This document shows positions 53,023-61,321 of a DNA stretch of 64,000 nucleotides, piece after piece. Numbering within the stretch: position 1 is the stretch's first letter; every line of letters begins with the position of its first letter. A program made the translations under genes and the position numbers. The notes beneath the pieces were generated by a model. That model had not been told where the DNA came from and did no database searches. It was given only the letters and a program-made list of their open reading frames with translations. Source of the stretch: Streptomyces sp. R21 (GTDB taxonomy: Bacteria; Actinomycetota; Actinomycetes; Streptomycetales; Streptomycetaceae). The stretch is from the NCBI RefSeq assembly GCF_041051975.1, contig NZ_CP163435.1:1984001-2048000 (forward strand). The letters run 5' to 3'.

Positions 53023-54204
53023 TTACGCGGGTGAGAACAGGTGGTCGCTGATCAGGCGGGCTCCGCCGATGACTCCGGCGGCGGGGCCCAACTCCCCCAG
53101 GACGATGGGCAGGTTGCCGGTCGCGAGGGGCAGTGACTGGCGGTAGACCTGGGTGCGGATCGCGGCGAGCAGGGTGTGGCCGAGACCCGTCACCCCGCCG
53201 CCGATCACCACCAGGCCGGGGTTGAAGAAGGACACGAGTCCGGCGATGACCTGGCCGGTCCGGTTGCCGCCCTCGCGGATCAGGTCGAGTGCGGTGGCGT
53301 CGCCCGCGGCAGCCGCGGCGGCGACATCGACGGCGCTCAGACTGCCGGCCGCATCCAAGCGTGCCGCGAGGTCCTGGGACAGGCCCTGTTGCGCTGCTTC
53401 CGTGGCGTCGCGGGCCAGGGCCGCGCCGCTGAAGTGGGCTTCCAGGCAGCCCCGGTTGCCGCAGGCGCACGGGCGCCCGTCGGGCACGGCCTGGATGTGC
53501 CCGATGTCGCCGGCACTGCCCGTCACACCGCGGTGGACCTCACCGCCGACGACGATGCCGCAACCGATGCCCGTACCGATCTTGACGCAGAGGAAGTCGC
53601 CCACGGAGCGTGCGACGCCCGCGTGCTGCTCCCCCATCGCCATCAGGTTCACGTCGTTGTCGACCATGACCGGGCAGCCGAGTTCCTGGCTGAGCGCCTC
53701 ACGCACCGGGAATCCGTCCCAGCCAGGCATGATCGGCGGGGCGACCGGGACGCCCTCGGGGAAGCGGACCGGACCCGGCACGCCGATGCCGGCGCCGTCG
53801 AATCCCTCCGCGAGCCCGGAGGCCCTCAACTTGGCTGCCATGGCGAGGACTTGCTCGAAGACGGCGACCGGACCCTCGCGGACGTCCATGGGTTGGTTGA
53901 TGTGCCCCAGGACCTCCAGCTCCGCGTTGGTGACGGCCACGTCGATCGAGGTCGCCCCGATGTCCACGCCGAGGAAGCGCAGCGCGGGGGCGAGACGGAT
54001 GTTGTGGGAGCGGCGGCCGCCGCGGGAGGCGGCGAGGCCGTCGGCCACCACGAGCCCGGTCTCCAGGAGCCGTTCCACCTCGACGGCCAGCTTCGACCGG
54101 GAGAGGTCGATCTGATCGCCCAGCTGAGCACGGGAGTTGGGGCCACCGTCGCGCAACAGGCGCAGCAGTCGCGCCTGGTGCGCGTTCGCGGGTCGTGCCG
54201 TCAT
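53023..54204 (-). CDS. ROK-family transcriptional regulator
   Basis: The 393-aa protein joins an N-terminal winged helix (HQARLLRLLRDGGPNSRAQLG) to a sugar-kinase-like ROK domain with FLGVDIGATSIDVAVTN, GAGIGVPGPV, KIGTGIGCGIVVGGE and the zinc motif CACGNRGCLEAHFSG. ROK repressors bind a sugar or sugar phosphate and control nearby uptake genes, here the ABC operon. ATG 54204 is used; GTG 54213, closer to GGGGAGGGG, is an equal candidate and adds three residues. Confidence 0.92.
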   Translation of the reverse strand: MTARPANAHQARLLRLLRDGGPNSRAQLGDQIDLSRSKLAVEVERLLETGLVVADGLAASRGGRRSHNIRLAPALRFLGVDIGATSIDVAVTNAELEVLGHINQPMDVREGPVAVFEQVLAMAAKLRASGLAEGFDGAGIGVPGPVRFPEGVPVAPPIMPGWDGFPVREALSQELGCPVMVDNDVNLMAMGEQHAGVARSVGDFLCVKIGTGIGCGIVVGGEVHRGVTGSAGDIGHIQAVPDGRPCACGNRGCLEAHFSGAALARDATEAAQQGLSQDLAARLDAAGSLSAVDVAAAAAAGDATALDLIREGGNRTGQVIAGLVSFFNPGLVVIGGGVTGLGHTLLAAIRTQVYRQSLPLATGNLPIVLGELGPAAGVIGGARLISDHLFSPA

Positions 54205-54432
54205 ACGTCTCACATGCCCCTCCCCGCCTCGATCGGCTTGCACCGCCATGATCGACCGGCACCGCCACGAGCGGACTGCGCCCGTCGGGTTCCGGCCAGT
54301 TCTCCGGCTTGCTTTCGAGGGGAACGTAGCAGCGGCTGTCAGGAGTGGGAAGAAGTCGTGCACGAATTGCTTCCAACTTTCTCCACTCCCAGGACAAAGT
54401 CCGGTGCCGGAACCCCCTGCGAGAGCGGCACA

Positions 54433-55332
54433 ATGAGGCCACTGACGTGCGGAGTTGACGATGGGGTGGTCGTGGAGAGGGTGCTGGGGGCCGTGGGTGC
54501 GCTGTGGCGTCATCCGGTCAAGTCGATGCTGGGACAGCGGATTCACGCCGCCGAGGTGACCGACCGCGGGCTGGCCGGCGACCGCCGACTCGCCCTTCTG
54601 GACCGGGAGACGGGCAAGGTCGCCAGCGCCAAGAACCCGCGGCTGTGGCGGGCCCTGTTGACCTGCACGGCGACGCTGGAGGAGTCCGCGACGCGCATCA
54701 CGACTGCGGACGGCAAGATCTTGCGGAGCACCGATGCCGGTATCGACGACGCACTCTCGGCGATCGTGGGCCGGGCGGTCACGCTGATCGACACACCGCC
54801 GTCGGGGGCCACGCTGGACCGCTCCCGACCCGAGGAGGTGCTGCGCGAGGGCGAGGACGCCGAAGTGGGCGCCGACATCGTCCAGTTCGGCTCGGCGTCG
54901 CCCACCGGTACGTTCTTCGACTTCGCGCCGGTCCATCTGATGAGCACCTCGACGCTGGCCCGGGTGGGCGCGCTGCACCCGTACGGGGCCGTCGAGGCGG
55001 AGCGCTACCGCCCCAACCTCGTCATCGACACGGACGGGGCGGGTTTCGTGGACCACGGGTGGGTCGGCCGGGAGCTGAGGATCGGCGACCGGCTCGTGCT
55101 GCGTGTGGTGGCCTCGACGCCGCGCTGCGCGGTGCCGACCCTCGCGCACGGCGCCCTGCCGCGCGACCCGTACGCCCTGCGCACGCTCGCCGAGCACCAC
55201 CGCGTCCCTGCCCTGCCGGGCCGCGCCCCGGAGCCGTGCGCCGGCGTCTACGCCCAGGTGCTGCGGCCCGGCCCTGTCCGGCGCGGGGACACGGTCCGGA
55301 TCTCGGATTCCGCTGGACAGTCACTCCCCTGA
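54433..55332 (+). CDS. MOSC-domain protein
   Basis: The 299-aa protein has an N-terminal MOSC beta-barrel (LWRHPVKSMLGQRIHAAEVT, GLAGDRRLALLDRETGKVAS) and a MOSC core (FDFAPVHLMSTSTLARV, RYRPNLVIDTDG, with the conserved Cys in TPRCAVPTLAHG). MOSC proteins bind molybdenum cofactor or carry sulfur to metal centres. A formate dehydrogenase, a molybdenum enzyme, is encoded 7 kb away, but no direct link is shown. ATG 54433 is tentative; GTG starts follow within 15 codons. Confidence 0.88.
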   Translation: MRPLTCGVDDGVVVERVLGAVGALWRHPVKSMLGQRIHAAEVTDRGLAGDRRLALLDRETGKVASAKNPRLWRALLTCTATLEESATRITTADGKILRSTDAGIDDALSAIVGRAVTLIDTPPSGATLDRSRPEEVLREGEDAEVGADIVQFGSASPTGTFFDFAPVHLMSTSTLARVGALHPYGAVEAERYRPNLVIDTDGAGFVDHGWVGRELRIGDRLVLRVVASTPRCAVPTLAHGALPRDPYALRTLAEHHRVPALPGRAPEPCAGVYAQVLRPGPVRRGDTVRISDSAGQSLP

Positions 55333-55371
55333 CCTGCTGTCGTGTCGCCGACACCACATCAGGGGGAACGC

Positions 55372-56673
55372 ATGACCGAGCACGGCACGGAGTCACGACC
55401 ACGGACCGGTACCGGGGAGAGGGGACCGCAGGCCGGCACCGGGGAGGCGGCACAGCGACCCGCCACCGGAGAGAGGGAACAGAAGCCCGGCATCGAGGAG
55501 ACGGGGAAGAAGCCCGGCTCCGGAGAGACGGCCCAACGGGTCAGCAACCTGGAGCTCTTCTTCGATCTGGTCTTCGTCTTCACGCTCACCCAGATCACCG
55601 TGCTGCTCGCCGGAGATCTGTCGTTCGCGACGGCGGGGCGGGTCGCGCTGATCTTCGTCGTGCTGTTCTGGATGTACGGCGCCTACGCGTATCTCACCAA
55701 CCAGGTGCCGCCCGACCGCCCTTCACGGCGGCTTCTGCTGATGCTGGGCATGGCGGCGTTCCTGGTGTGCGCCCTGGCCATTCCGCGCGCCTTCGACGAC
55801 GGCGGGGTGGTCTTCGGGCTCGGCTATCTGGCCGTGGTGCTGGTGCACAGCGCGCTGTACACGCGCAGCCACGGGCGGGACGTCATCTGGTACGCGGTGC
55901 CCAACTCCCTTGCCGCGCTGTCGATCACGGCCGCCGGACTCTTCGAGGGCGTGCGGGCAGACGGGCTGTGGCTGCTCGCACTGGTGCTTCAGTTCGTCAC
56001 GCCGTATCTCGCGACCTACGGTCCGCTGCGCAGGAGTGGTCGCGAACTGGACGATCTGCGTTCCCAGTTGGGCGGTCTCGATCCCTCGCACTTCGTGGAG
56101 CGCCACGGGCTGCTGCTGATCGTCGCGTTCGGCGAGTCGGTCATCGCGATCGGCATCGGCATCGGCGATCTGCCGCTCACCCCGGGGCTGTTCGGCGGCG
56201 CCTTCCTCTCACTCGCGCTCGCGGTCGCCCTCTGGTGGACGTACTTCGTGCGCGACGAGGGCGGCGCCGAGGCGGCCTTCCACGCGACGCCGACCAACCA
56301 GCGCTTCCAACTGGCCATGAACGGCTACTACTACGCGTTCCTGCCCATGCTGCTCGGCATCGCCTGCCTGGCGGCGGGGCTGAAGAAGACCCTCGGGCAT
56401 CTCACCGAGCATCTGCACACAGGACCGGCGCTCGCGGTCGCCGGCGGCGTGGCGCTGTTCCTCGCGGGGGACGTGGCCTTTCGGGCCGTGATGCGGCTCA
56501 CACCGCTGGCCTACCGTGCCGCGACGGTGCCCGCCGCTCTGGCCACCGCTCTGCTCGGCATCCATCTGGCCGCGATCACCCAACTCGTCGCCCTGGTCGC
56601 CCTATTGGTCGCCATGCTGGCAGCGGAGGAGCGCTGGGCGGTGTGCGAAACCCCCAGCGAACCGGCCCGCTGA
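55372..56673 (+). CDS. Low-temperature-requirement (LtrA) family membrane protein
   Basis: The 433-aa protein has an LtrA core of about 10 membrane helices, beginning VSNLELFFDLVFVFTLTQIT and continuing with VERHGLLLIVAFGESVIAIG and WWTYFVRDE. The function is unknown beyond the Listeria name-giving phenotype. Residues 8-55 form a hydrophilic tail of imperfect TGE(R/K)xxxPG repeats that is not part of the family core. AGGGGGAA precedes ATG 55372. It starts 39 bases after the MOSC gene and may share its transcript. Confidence 0.88.
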   Translation: MTEHGTESRPRTGTGERGPQAGTGEAAQRPATGEREQKPGIEETGKKPGSGETAQRVSNLELFFDLVFVFTLTQITVLLAGDLSFATAGRVALIFVVLFWMYGAYAYLTNQVPPDRPSRRLLLMLGMAAFLVCALAIPRAFDDGGVVFGLGYLAVVLVHSALYTRSHGRDVIWYAVPNSLAALSITAAGLFEGVRADGLWLLALVLQFVTPYLATYGPLRRSGRELDDLRSQLGGLDPSHFVERHGLLLIVAFGESVIAIGIGIGDLPLTPGLFGGAFLSLALAVALWWTYFVRDEGGAEAAFHATPTNQRFQLAMNGYYYAFLPMLLGIACLAAGLKKTLGHLTEHLHTGPALAVAGGVALFLAGDVAFRAVMRLTPLAYRAATVPAALATALLGIHLAAITQLVALVALLVAMLAAEERWAVCETPSEPAR

Positions 56674-56706
56674 ACCGGGCCGCCCACTCTCGCGCCGGCC
56701 CTCCGG

Positions 56707-57381
56707 CTACTTCTCGCGCTCGTGATACGTCTTGCGCGTGTGTTCCGTGTGCGTGCGCATGACCTGCGTGGCGCGGGACTCGTCGCGGTCGGCGATGGCC
56801 GCGATGAGGTCGCGGTGCTCGATCCAGGACTGGTGGCCGCGCTGTCGGGCGACCGGGGTGTAGTACCAGCGGACCCGGCGGTCGACCTGCGCGGCCAGTT
56901 CGGCGAGAACCGTGTTGCCGGCGAGTTCCATGACCTTCGCGTGGAAGCGGGCGTTCATGGCGACCGCGCCGTCCACGTCGTCGGCGGCGACCGCCCGCTC
57001 GCCCTCGGCGCACAGTTCCTCAAGGACGGCGATGCCGGCGGTGCCGGTGTTGGCCGCGGCGAGCCGGGCCGCCTCGGCCTCCAACAGCGTACGCACCGTG
57101 AGGAGTTGGTCTGCCTCGGCCTCCGTCGGCTCGTGCACGAACGCGCCCTGGGCGGGCCGCAGATCGACCCAGCCCTCGGTGTTCAGCCGCTGCAACGCCT
57201 CGCGCACGGGCTGCCGGGAGACACCGAGGTGCCCGGCGAGCTCACTCTCCACGAGGTGCTGGCCGGGCTGGAGGGCGCGGGTGGTGATCAGTTCGAGCAG
57301 CGCCTCGTAGACGCGGTCGCGCAGCGGGCCGGGCCGTTCGAGCTTGGGTACCGCCCCCTGCGGCAGTCCTGTCGACAACAT
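56707..57381 (-). CDS. GntR-family (FadR/FCD-type) transcriptional regulator
   Basis: The 224-aa regulator has an N-terminal GntR winged helix (LRDRVYEALLELITTRALQPG, LAGHLGVSRQPVREALQRLNTEGWV) and a C-terminal all-helical FCD ligand domain (FHAKVMELAGNTVLAELAAQVD) with metal-type His residues, which usually binds organic acids. ATG 57381 has GGAGGGGGA seven bases upstream. Upstream at 57489-57497 is the half-site ACTGTAGAC on the minus strand, repeated near the fdh operon and in the oxalate cluster. It is therefore the leading candidate to control both. Confidence 0.9.
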   Translation of the reverse strand: MLSTGLPQGAVPKLERPGPLRDRVYEALLELITTRALQPGQHLVESELAGHLGVSRQPVREALQRLNTEGWVDLRPAQGAFVHEPTEAEADQLLTVRTLLEAEAARLAAANTGTAGIAVLEELCAEGERAVAADDVDGAVAMNARFHAKVMELAGNTVLAELAAQVDRRVRWYYTPVARQRGHQSWIEHRDLIAAIADRDESRATQVMRTHTEHTRKTYHEREK

Positions 57382-57484
57382 CGCGGTCCCCCTCCTGGGC
57401 AGCGGCGCCTGGAGCTCCGTCGACAGCGCTGGCGCCGACGGCCGTGGCGGCGGCGCCGCATCCGGAAAGCCAGTATGAATTGTC

Positions 57485-57505
57485 TTTCGTCTACAGTCTA
57501 CGGCG
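57485..57505 (-). promoter_or_regulatory. Candidate operator upstream of the GntR gene
   Basis: The minus strand reads GTAGACTGTAGACGAAAG in an AT-rich stretch, containing ACTGTAGAC, identical to the half-site at 60260-60268. The plus strand TTTCGTCTACAGT differs by one base from TTTCGTCGACAGT at 60273-60285. Autoregulation is likely. Confidence 0.5.
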
Positions 57506-57560
57506 CACAATGGCCAGGGGAGGGGGAGTCCGCCTTGTCACACCGGGGCGTACGCGCACA

Positions 57561-58508
57561 TCAGGGGCAGCGGACGACCTGACCCGCGTACGACAGGTTT
57601 CCGCCGAAGCCGAAGAGCAGCACAGGGTCGCCGCTGCTGATCTCGCCGCGCTCGACGAGCTTGGAGAAGGCGAGCGGGATGCTGGCGGCCGAGGTGTTCC
57701 CGGACTCGGTGACATCGCGCGCGACGACGGCGTTGACCGCGCCGATCTTCTCGGCGAGGGGCTCGATGATGCGCAGGTTCGCCTGGTGCAGGACGACCCC
57801 GGCGAGGTCTTCCGGTACGAGGCCGGCGCGCTCGCAGGCCTGCCGCGCGAGCGGCGGGAGCTTGGTGGTGGCCCACCGGTAGACGCTCTGTCCCTCCTGC
57901 GCGAACCGCGCGGGCGTGCCCTCGATGCGCACCGCGTTGCCCATCTCCGGCACCGATCCCCACAGCACCGGCCCGATGCCGGGCGCCTCACCCTCGGGGG
58001 CCGCCTCGACCACGGCGGCGCCCGCGCCGTCGCCGACCAGGACGCAGGTCGTACGGTCGGTCCAGTCCGCGACCTCGGACATCTTGTCGGCGCCGATGAC
58101 CAGTGCCCGGGTGGCAGCGCCCGCCCGTACGGTGTGGTCGGCGGTCGCGAGGGCGTGCGTGAAGCCCGCGCAGACCACGTTGACGTCCATGGCGGCCGGG
58201 GAGGGGATGCCCAGACGGGCGGCGACCCGGGCGGCCATGTTCGGGGAGCGGTCGACGGCCGTGGAGGTGGCGACGAGGACCAGGTCGATGTCGGCCGGGC
58301 CCAGGCCTGCCGCCGCGAGCGCCTTCGCCGCGGCGTGCGCGGCCAGCTCGTCGACCGGTTCGTCGGGACCGGCGATGTGGCGTGTGCGGATGCCCACCCG
58401 GCTCCTGATCCACTCGTCGCTGGTGTCGACCAGACCCGCCAGGTCCTCGTTGGTGAGTACCTTGGCGGGCTGGTAGTGGCCGACGGCGGCGATCCGTGTG
58501 CCGTTCAT
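57561..58508 (-). CDS. Stand-alone 3-oxoacyl-ACP synthase III family protein
   Basis: The 315-aa thiolase-fold protein shows the KAS III layout: TSDEWIRSRVGIRTRHIA, the active-site Cys in DVNVVCAGFTHAL, His in GVVLHQANLRIIEPL and Asn in ESGNTSAASIPLA. Such enzymes prime fatty-acid or polyketide synthesis or make amides or esters. No ACP, KAS II or reductase lies nearby, so it is not a fatty-acid cluster. A 23-bp tandem repeat lies in its upstream region. GGGGGACC precedes ATG 58508. Confidence 0.9.
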   Translation of the reverse strand: MNGTRIAAVGHYQPAKVLTNEDLAGLVDTSDEWIRSRVGIRTRHIAGPDEPVDELAAHAAAKALAAAGLGPADIDLVLVATSTAVDRSPNMAARVAARLGIPSPAAMDVNVVCAGFTHALATADHTVRAGAATRALVIGADKMSEVADWTDRTTCVLVGDGAGAAVVEAAPEGEAPGIGPVLWGSVPEMGNAVRIEGTPARFAQEGQSVYRWATTKLPPLARQACERAGLVPEDLAGVVLHQANLRIIEPLAEKIGAVNAVVARDVTESGNTSAASIPLAFSKLVERGEISSGDPVLLFGFGGNLSYAGQVVRCP

Positions 58509-58644
58509 GGGTGGTCCCCCTCGTTGCCTTGGGTAGCGGGATCCACCAGTCTGATCAGTGACCCACGGGTACGAGGGCAGGTAAGGCCACAGGATTAACG
58601 CGCCAGGCTTGTCGGCTTCTGTCAGACGTCCGAACAGCCATCCC

Positions 58645-58690
58645 TTGTACAGCGGAATGACCTTCCGTTGTACAGCAGAATGACCTTCCG
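58645..58690. repeat. Two adjoining copies of a 23-bp repeat upstream of the KAS III gene
   Basis: TTGTACAGCGGAATGACCTT-CCG (58645-58667) is followed directly by a second copy with a single G-to-A change (58668-58690). The position, 137-182 bases before the KAS III start on the minus strand, suits a regulator site array. It differs from the GntR half-sites. Confidence 0.75.
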
Positions 58691-58702
58691 TGCGCGTGCG
58701 TC

Positions 58703-58837
58703 TCAGCCCGTGAAGAGCTGCGTGGCCTTCTGTACGAGCTCGTACAGCCCGTAGCAGAGCGGTACCCCCACCCACAGCCAGGCGAAGGCGATCAGACCCC
58801 GGCGGCTAGGCGGGCTCGGACTGCTGTCGCTCGACAT
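58703..58837 (-). CDS. MFS (OFA) transporter small subunit, single membrane helix
   Basis: A 44-aa product, MSSDSSPSPPSRRGLIAF, then AWLWVGVPLCYGLYELVQKA, has one hydrophobic helix and a short basic stop-transfer segment. Its ATG 58837 has GGGAGG seven bases upstream, and its first 32 bases overlap the end of the OFA transporter gene in another frame. Proteins like this are annotated in actinobacteria as MFS transporter small subunits next to OFA-family genes. It probably stabilises or tunes transporter 3. The two tandem OFA genes at 31-34 kb have no such partner in view. Confidence 0.85.
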   Translation of the reverse strand: MSSDSSPSPPSRRGLIAFAWLWVGVPLCYGLYELVQKATQLFTG

Positions 58838-60137
58838 CGGCGGCCTCCCTCGGTGCGGGGATGTGGTGACGGGCGTGGACGGGCCGGACGAGCTCGTTGG
58901 CGACGAAGCCGATGACGAGCAGCCCGATCATGATCATGAAGGAGAGGCCGTAGAGGGACGAGCCGTGCTTGCCCGCTTCCTCCTGGCGGTCGGCGATCCA
59001 GTTGACGATCAGCGGGCCGAGGACGCCCGCCGTGGACCAGGCGGTGAGCAGCCGGCCGTGGATCGCGCCGACCTGGTGGGTGCCGAAGAGGTCCTTCAGG
59101 TATGCGGGGACCGTCGCGAACCCGCCGCCGTAGAAGGAGAGGATCACCAGGGCGCAGACGACGAACAGGGGCTTGGAGGAGTCCCCGAACCGGGCGATGA
59201 GCAGGTACATCAGGGCGCCCACACCGAGATAGACGCGGTAGATGTTCTTGCGGCCGATCAGGTCGGACGTCGACGACCAGCCGATACGGCCCGCCATGTT
59301 GGCCGCCGAGAGCAGCGCGACGAAACCGGCCGCCGCGGATGCCGAGACCGGGGTGGAGGTGTCGGCGAAGAAGTCCGAGATCATCGGGGCGGCCTTCTCC
59401 AGGATGCCGATGCCCGCCGTCACGTTCATGCACAGCACGACCCACAGGCACCAGAACTGCGGGGTGCGGACCGCGTTGCGGGCGGAGACCTGCACGCCTT
59501 CGACCGCGCTCGGCCCGCTCTCGACGGGCTTCTCGCTGCGCGGTACGCGCACCAGCAGCACACCGAGGGTCATGAACACGGCGTACGTCAGCCCGTGCAC
59601 GAGGAAGGCGAGGGCGATCCCGGAGGAGTCGGCGCCGTAGGACTTCAGCATCTGCGCGGACCACGGCGAGGCGATCAGCGCACCGCCGCCGAAGCCCATG
59701 ATCGCGATCCCGGTGGCCATGCCGGGCCTGTCCGGGAACCACTTGATCAGCGTCGAGACGGGTGAGATGTAGCCGATGCCGAGGCCGACGCCTCCCACGA
59801 AGCCGTAGCCGAACACGATCAGCCAGAACTGTTCGGTGGCGGCGCCGAGCGCGGCGATCAGGAAGCCGGAGGAGAAGCAGACGAGGGCCACGGTCATCGC
59901 CCAGCGCGGCCCGTTGCGCTCGACGAGCGTGCCGCCGAACGCGGCGGACAGGCCGAGCATGACGATGCCGAGCTGGAAGGGCAGCGCGCTCTGGGTGCCG
60001 CTGAGGCCGAGCGCGGATTCCAGCGGCGGCTTGAACACACTCCAGGCGTAGGCCTGGCCGATGGAGAGATGGACCGACAGCGCGGCAGGCGGGACGAGCC
60101 AGCGGCTCCAGCCGGTCGGTGCGAGTGGGGGGCTCAT
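58806..60137 (-). CDS. OFA-family MFS transporter 3
   Basis: The 443-aa protein has 12 membrane segments with the OFA start LSVHLSIGQAYAWSVFKPPL and motifs FVGGVGLGIGYISPVSTLIKWFPDRPG and GWSSTSDLIGRKNIYRVYL. It is closer to classical oxalate/formate or monocarboxylate antiporters than are the tandem pair at 31-34 kb, whose N-terminal tails it lacks. It diverges from the ketopantoate reductase/fdh operon, and the 193-bp spacer carries three half-sites. Formate or oxalate is the probable cargo. Confidence 0.9.
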   Translation of the reverse strand: MSPPLAPTGWSRWLVPPAALSVHLSIGQAYAWSVFKPPLESALGLSGTQSALPFQLGIVMLGLSAAFGGTLVERNGPRWAMTVALVCFSSGFLIAALGAATEQFWLIVFGYGFVGGVGLGIGYISPVSTLIKWFPDRPGMATGIAIMGFGGGALIASPWSAQMLKSYGADSSGIALAFLVHGLTYAVFMTLGVLLVRVPRSEKPVESGPSAVEGVQVSARNAVRTPQFWCLWVVLCMNVTAGIGILEKAAPMISDFFADTSTPVSASAAAGFVALLSAANMAGRIGWSSTSDLIGRKNIYRVYLGVGALMYLLIARFGDSSKPLFVVCALVILSFYGGGFATVPAYLKDLFGTHQVGAIHGRLLTAWSTAGVLGPLIVNWIADRQEEAGKHGSSLYGLSFMIMIGLLVIGFVANELVRPVHARHHIPAPREAADVERQQSEPA

Positions 60138-60179
60138 GATCCCGAACGGTAGGCAGGAACAAGGGAGTTGAGAAGACGG

Positions 60180-60199
60180 TGCGTCGACCGTATGCGATG
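60180..60199. promoter_or_regulatory. Candidate operator proximal to OFA transporter 3
   Basis: TGCGTCGACCGTATGCGATG agrees at 17 of 20 positions with TTCGTCGACTGTATGCAATG in the sucC/oxc spacer. It contains GTCGACCGT (60183-60191), the complement of ACGGTCGAC. The site lies 43 bases before the transporter ATG on the minus strand. Confidence 0.5.
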
Positions 60200-60259
60200 A
60201 GCGGTATGCAGAGTGCGCCGAACGGCCGCCGTCCGAAGTCTTGCCGCCCCAAGTTCCAT

Positions 60260-60285
60260 ACTGTAGACAATATTTCGTCGACAGT
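60260..60285. promoter_or_regulatory. Inverted-repeat operator upstream of the panE-like/fdh operon
   Basis: ACTGTAGAC (60260-60268) and GTCGACAGT (60277-60285) form 9-bp arms with one mismatch around an 8-base AT-rich spacer. It lies 46 bases before GTG 60331. It is the best-formed member of the half-site family. Confidence 0.6.
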
Positions 60286-60330
60286 GTTCGGCAGTTTCTC
60301 GGTACCCTCGACCGAACGGAGCGAGCCACC

Positions 60331-61302
60331 GTGAAAGTCGCAGTTCTCGGCGCCGGTGCGATCGGCGCCTATGTCGGCGCCGCGTTGCACCGCGCGGGCG
60401 CCGATGTGCATCTCATCGCCCGTGGACCGCATCTCGCGGCCATGAGGCGCGACGGAGTCCAAGTCCTCAGTCCGCGCGGTGACTTCACTGCGCGGGCCCA
60501 TGCCACCGACGACCCGGCCGAGGTCGGCCCGGTCGACTTCGTCCTGCTGGGCCTGAAGGCCAACTCGTACGCGGCGTGCGGGCCGCTCATCGAGCCCCTG
60601 CTGCACGGCACCACCGCCGTGATCGCCGCCCAGAACGGCATCCCCTGGTGGTACTTCCACCGGCACGGCGGCCCGCACGACGGCCACCGCGTCGAGAGCG
60701 TGGATCCGGACGGCGCGGTCAGTGCGGTGATCGCGCCCGAACGGGCCGTCGGCTGTGTGGTGTATGCCGCAACCGAGCTGGCGGGACCGGGGGTCGTACG
60801 TCATCTCGAAGGCACCCGGTTCTCCGTCGGCGAGCCCGACCGGTCGCTCTCGCAGCGCTGTCTGGCGTTCAGCGAGGCCATGCGGGCGGGCGGGCTCAAG
60901 TGCCCGGTCGAGCAGGACCTGCGCAACGACATCTGGCTCAAGCTGCTCGGGAACATCTCCTTCAACCCCATCAGCGCGCTGGCCCGCGCCACGATGCGGC
61001 AGATGTGCCTGCACGGCGGCACCCGCAAGGTCATCGAGATCATGATGACCGAGACACTCGCCGTCGCCGAGGCGCTGGGCTGCGAGGTCGGCGTCTCCAT
61101 CGAACGGCGCCTGGCCGGTGCCGAGCGCGTCGGCGACCACCGCACCTCCACGCTCCAGGACCTGGAGCGCGGAAAGCCGCTCGAACTCGACGTCCTGCTC
61201 GCCGCCGTCGTCGAGCTGGCGGACATCACCGGCGTCCCCGTGCCGACGCTCCGCACCGTCCACGCCATCTCGGACCTGCTCGCCCTCAGGACAGCCGCAT
61301 GA
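60331..61302 (+). CDS. Ketopantoate reductase-family (ApbA/PanE) oxidoreductase
   Basis: The 323-aa protein has the NADPH motif KVAVLGAGAIGAYVGAALHR, VDFVLLGLKANSYAACGPL with the substrate-side Lys, NGIPWWYF and the catalytic region NDIWLKLLGNISFNPISAL. Family members reduce 2-ketopantoate to pantoate or other 2-keto acids. Sitting in front of formate dehydrogenase and under an organic-acid-type operator, it may reduce a different keto acid. GTG 60331 has CGGAGCGAG upstream. It is 19 bases ahead of the fdh gene. Confidence 0.87.
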   Translation: MKVAVLGAGAIGAYVGAALHRAGADVHLIARGPHLAAMRRDGVQVLSPRGDFTARAHATDDPAEVGPVDFVLLGLKANSYAACGPLIEPLLHGTTAVIAAQNGIPWWYFHRHGGPHDGHRVESVDPDGAVSAVIAPERAVGCVVYAATELAGPGVVRHLEGTRFSVGEPDRSLSQRCLAFSEAMRAGGLKCPVEQDLRNDIWLKLLGNISFNPISALARATMRQMCLHGGTRKVIEIMMTETLAVAEALGCEVGVSIERRLAGAERVGDHRTSTLQDLERGKPLELDVLLAAVVELADITGVPVPTLRTVHAISDLLALRTAA

Positions 61303-61321
61303 GCACTTTGAGGATTCCCGT

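Noticed and set aside
57561..61302. KAS III plus ketopantoate reductase as the core of a biosynthetic gene cluster
   Set aside because: There is no ACP, further ketosynthase, cyclase, peptide synthetase or tailoring enzyme nearby. The neighbours point to organic-acid metabolism.
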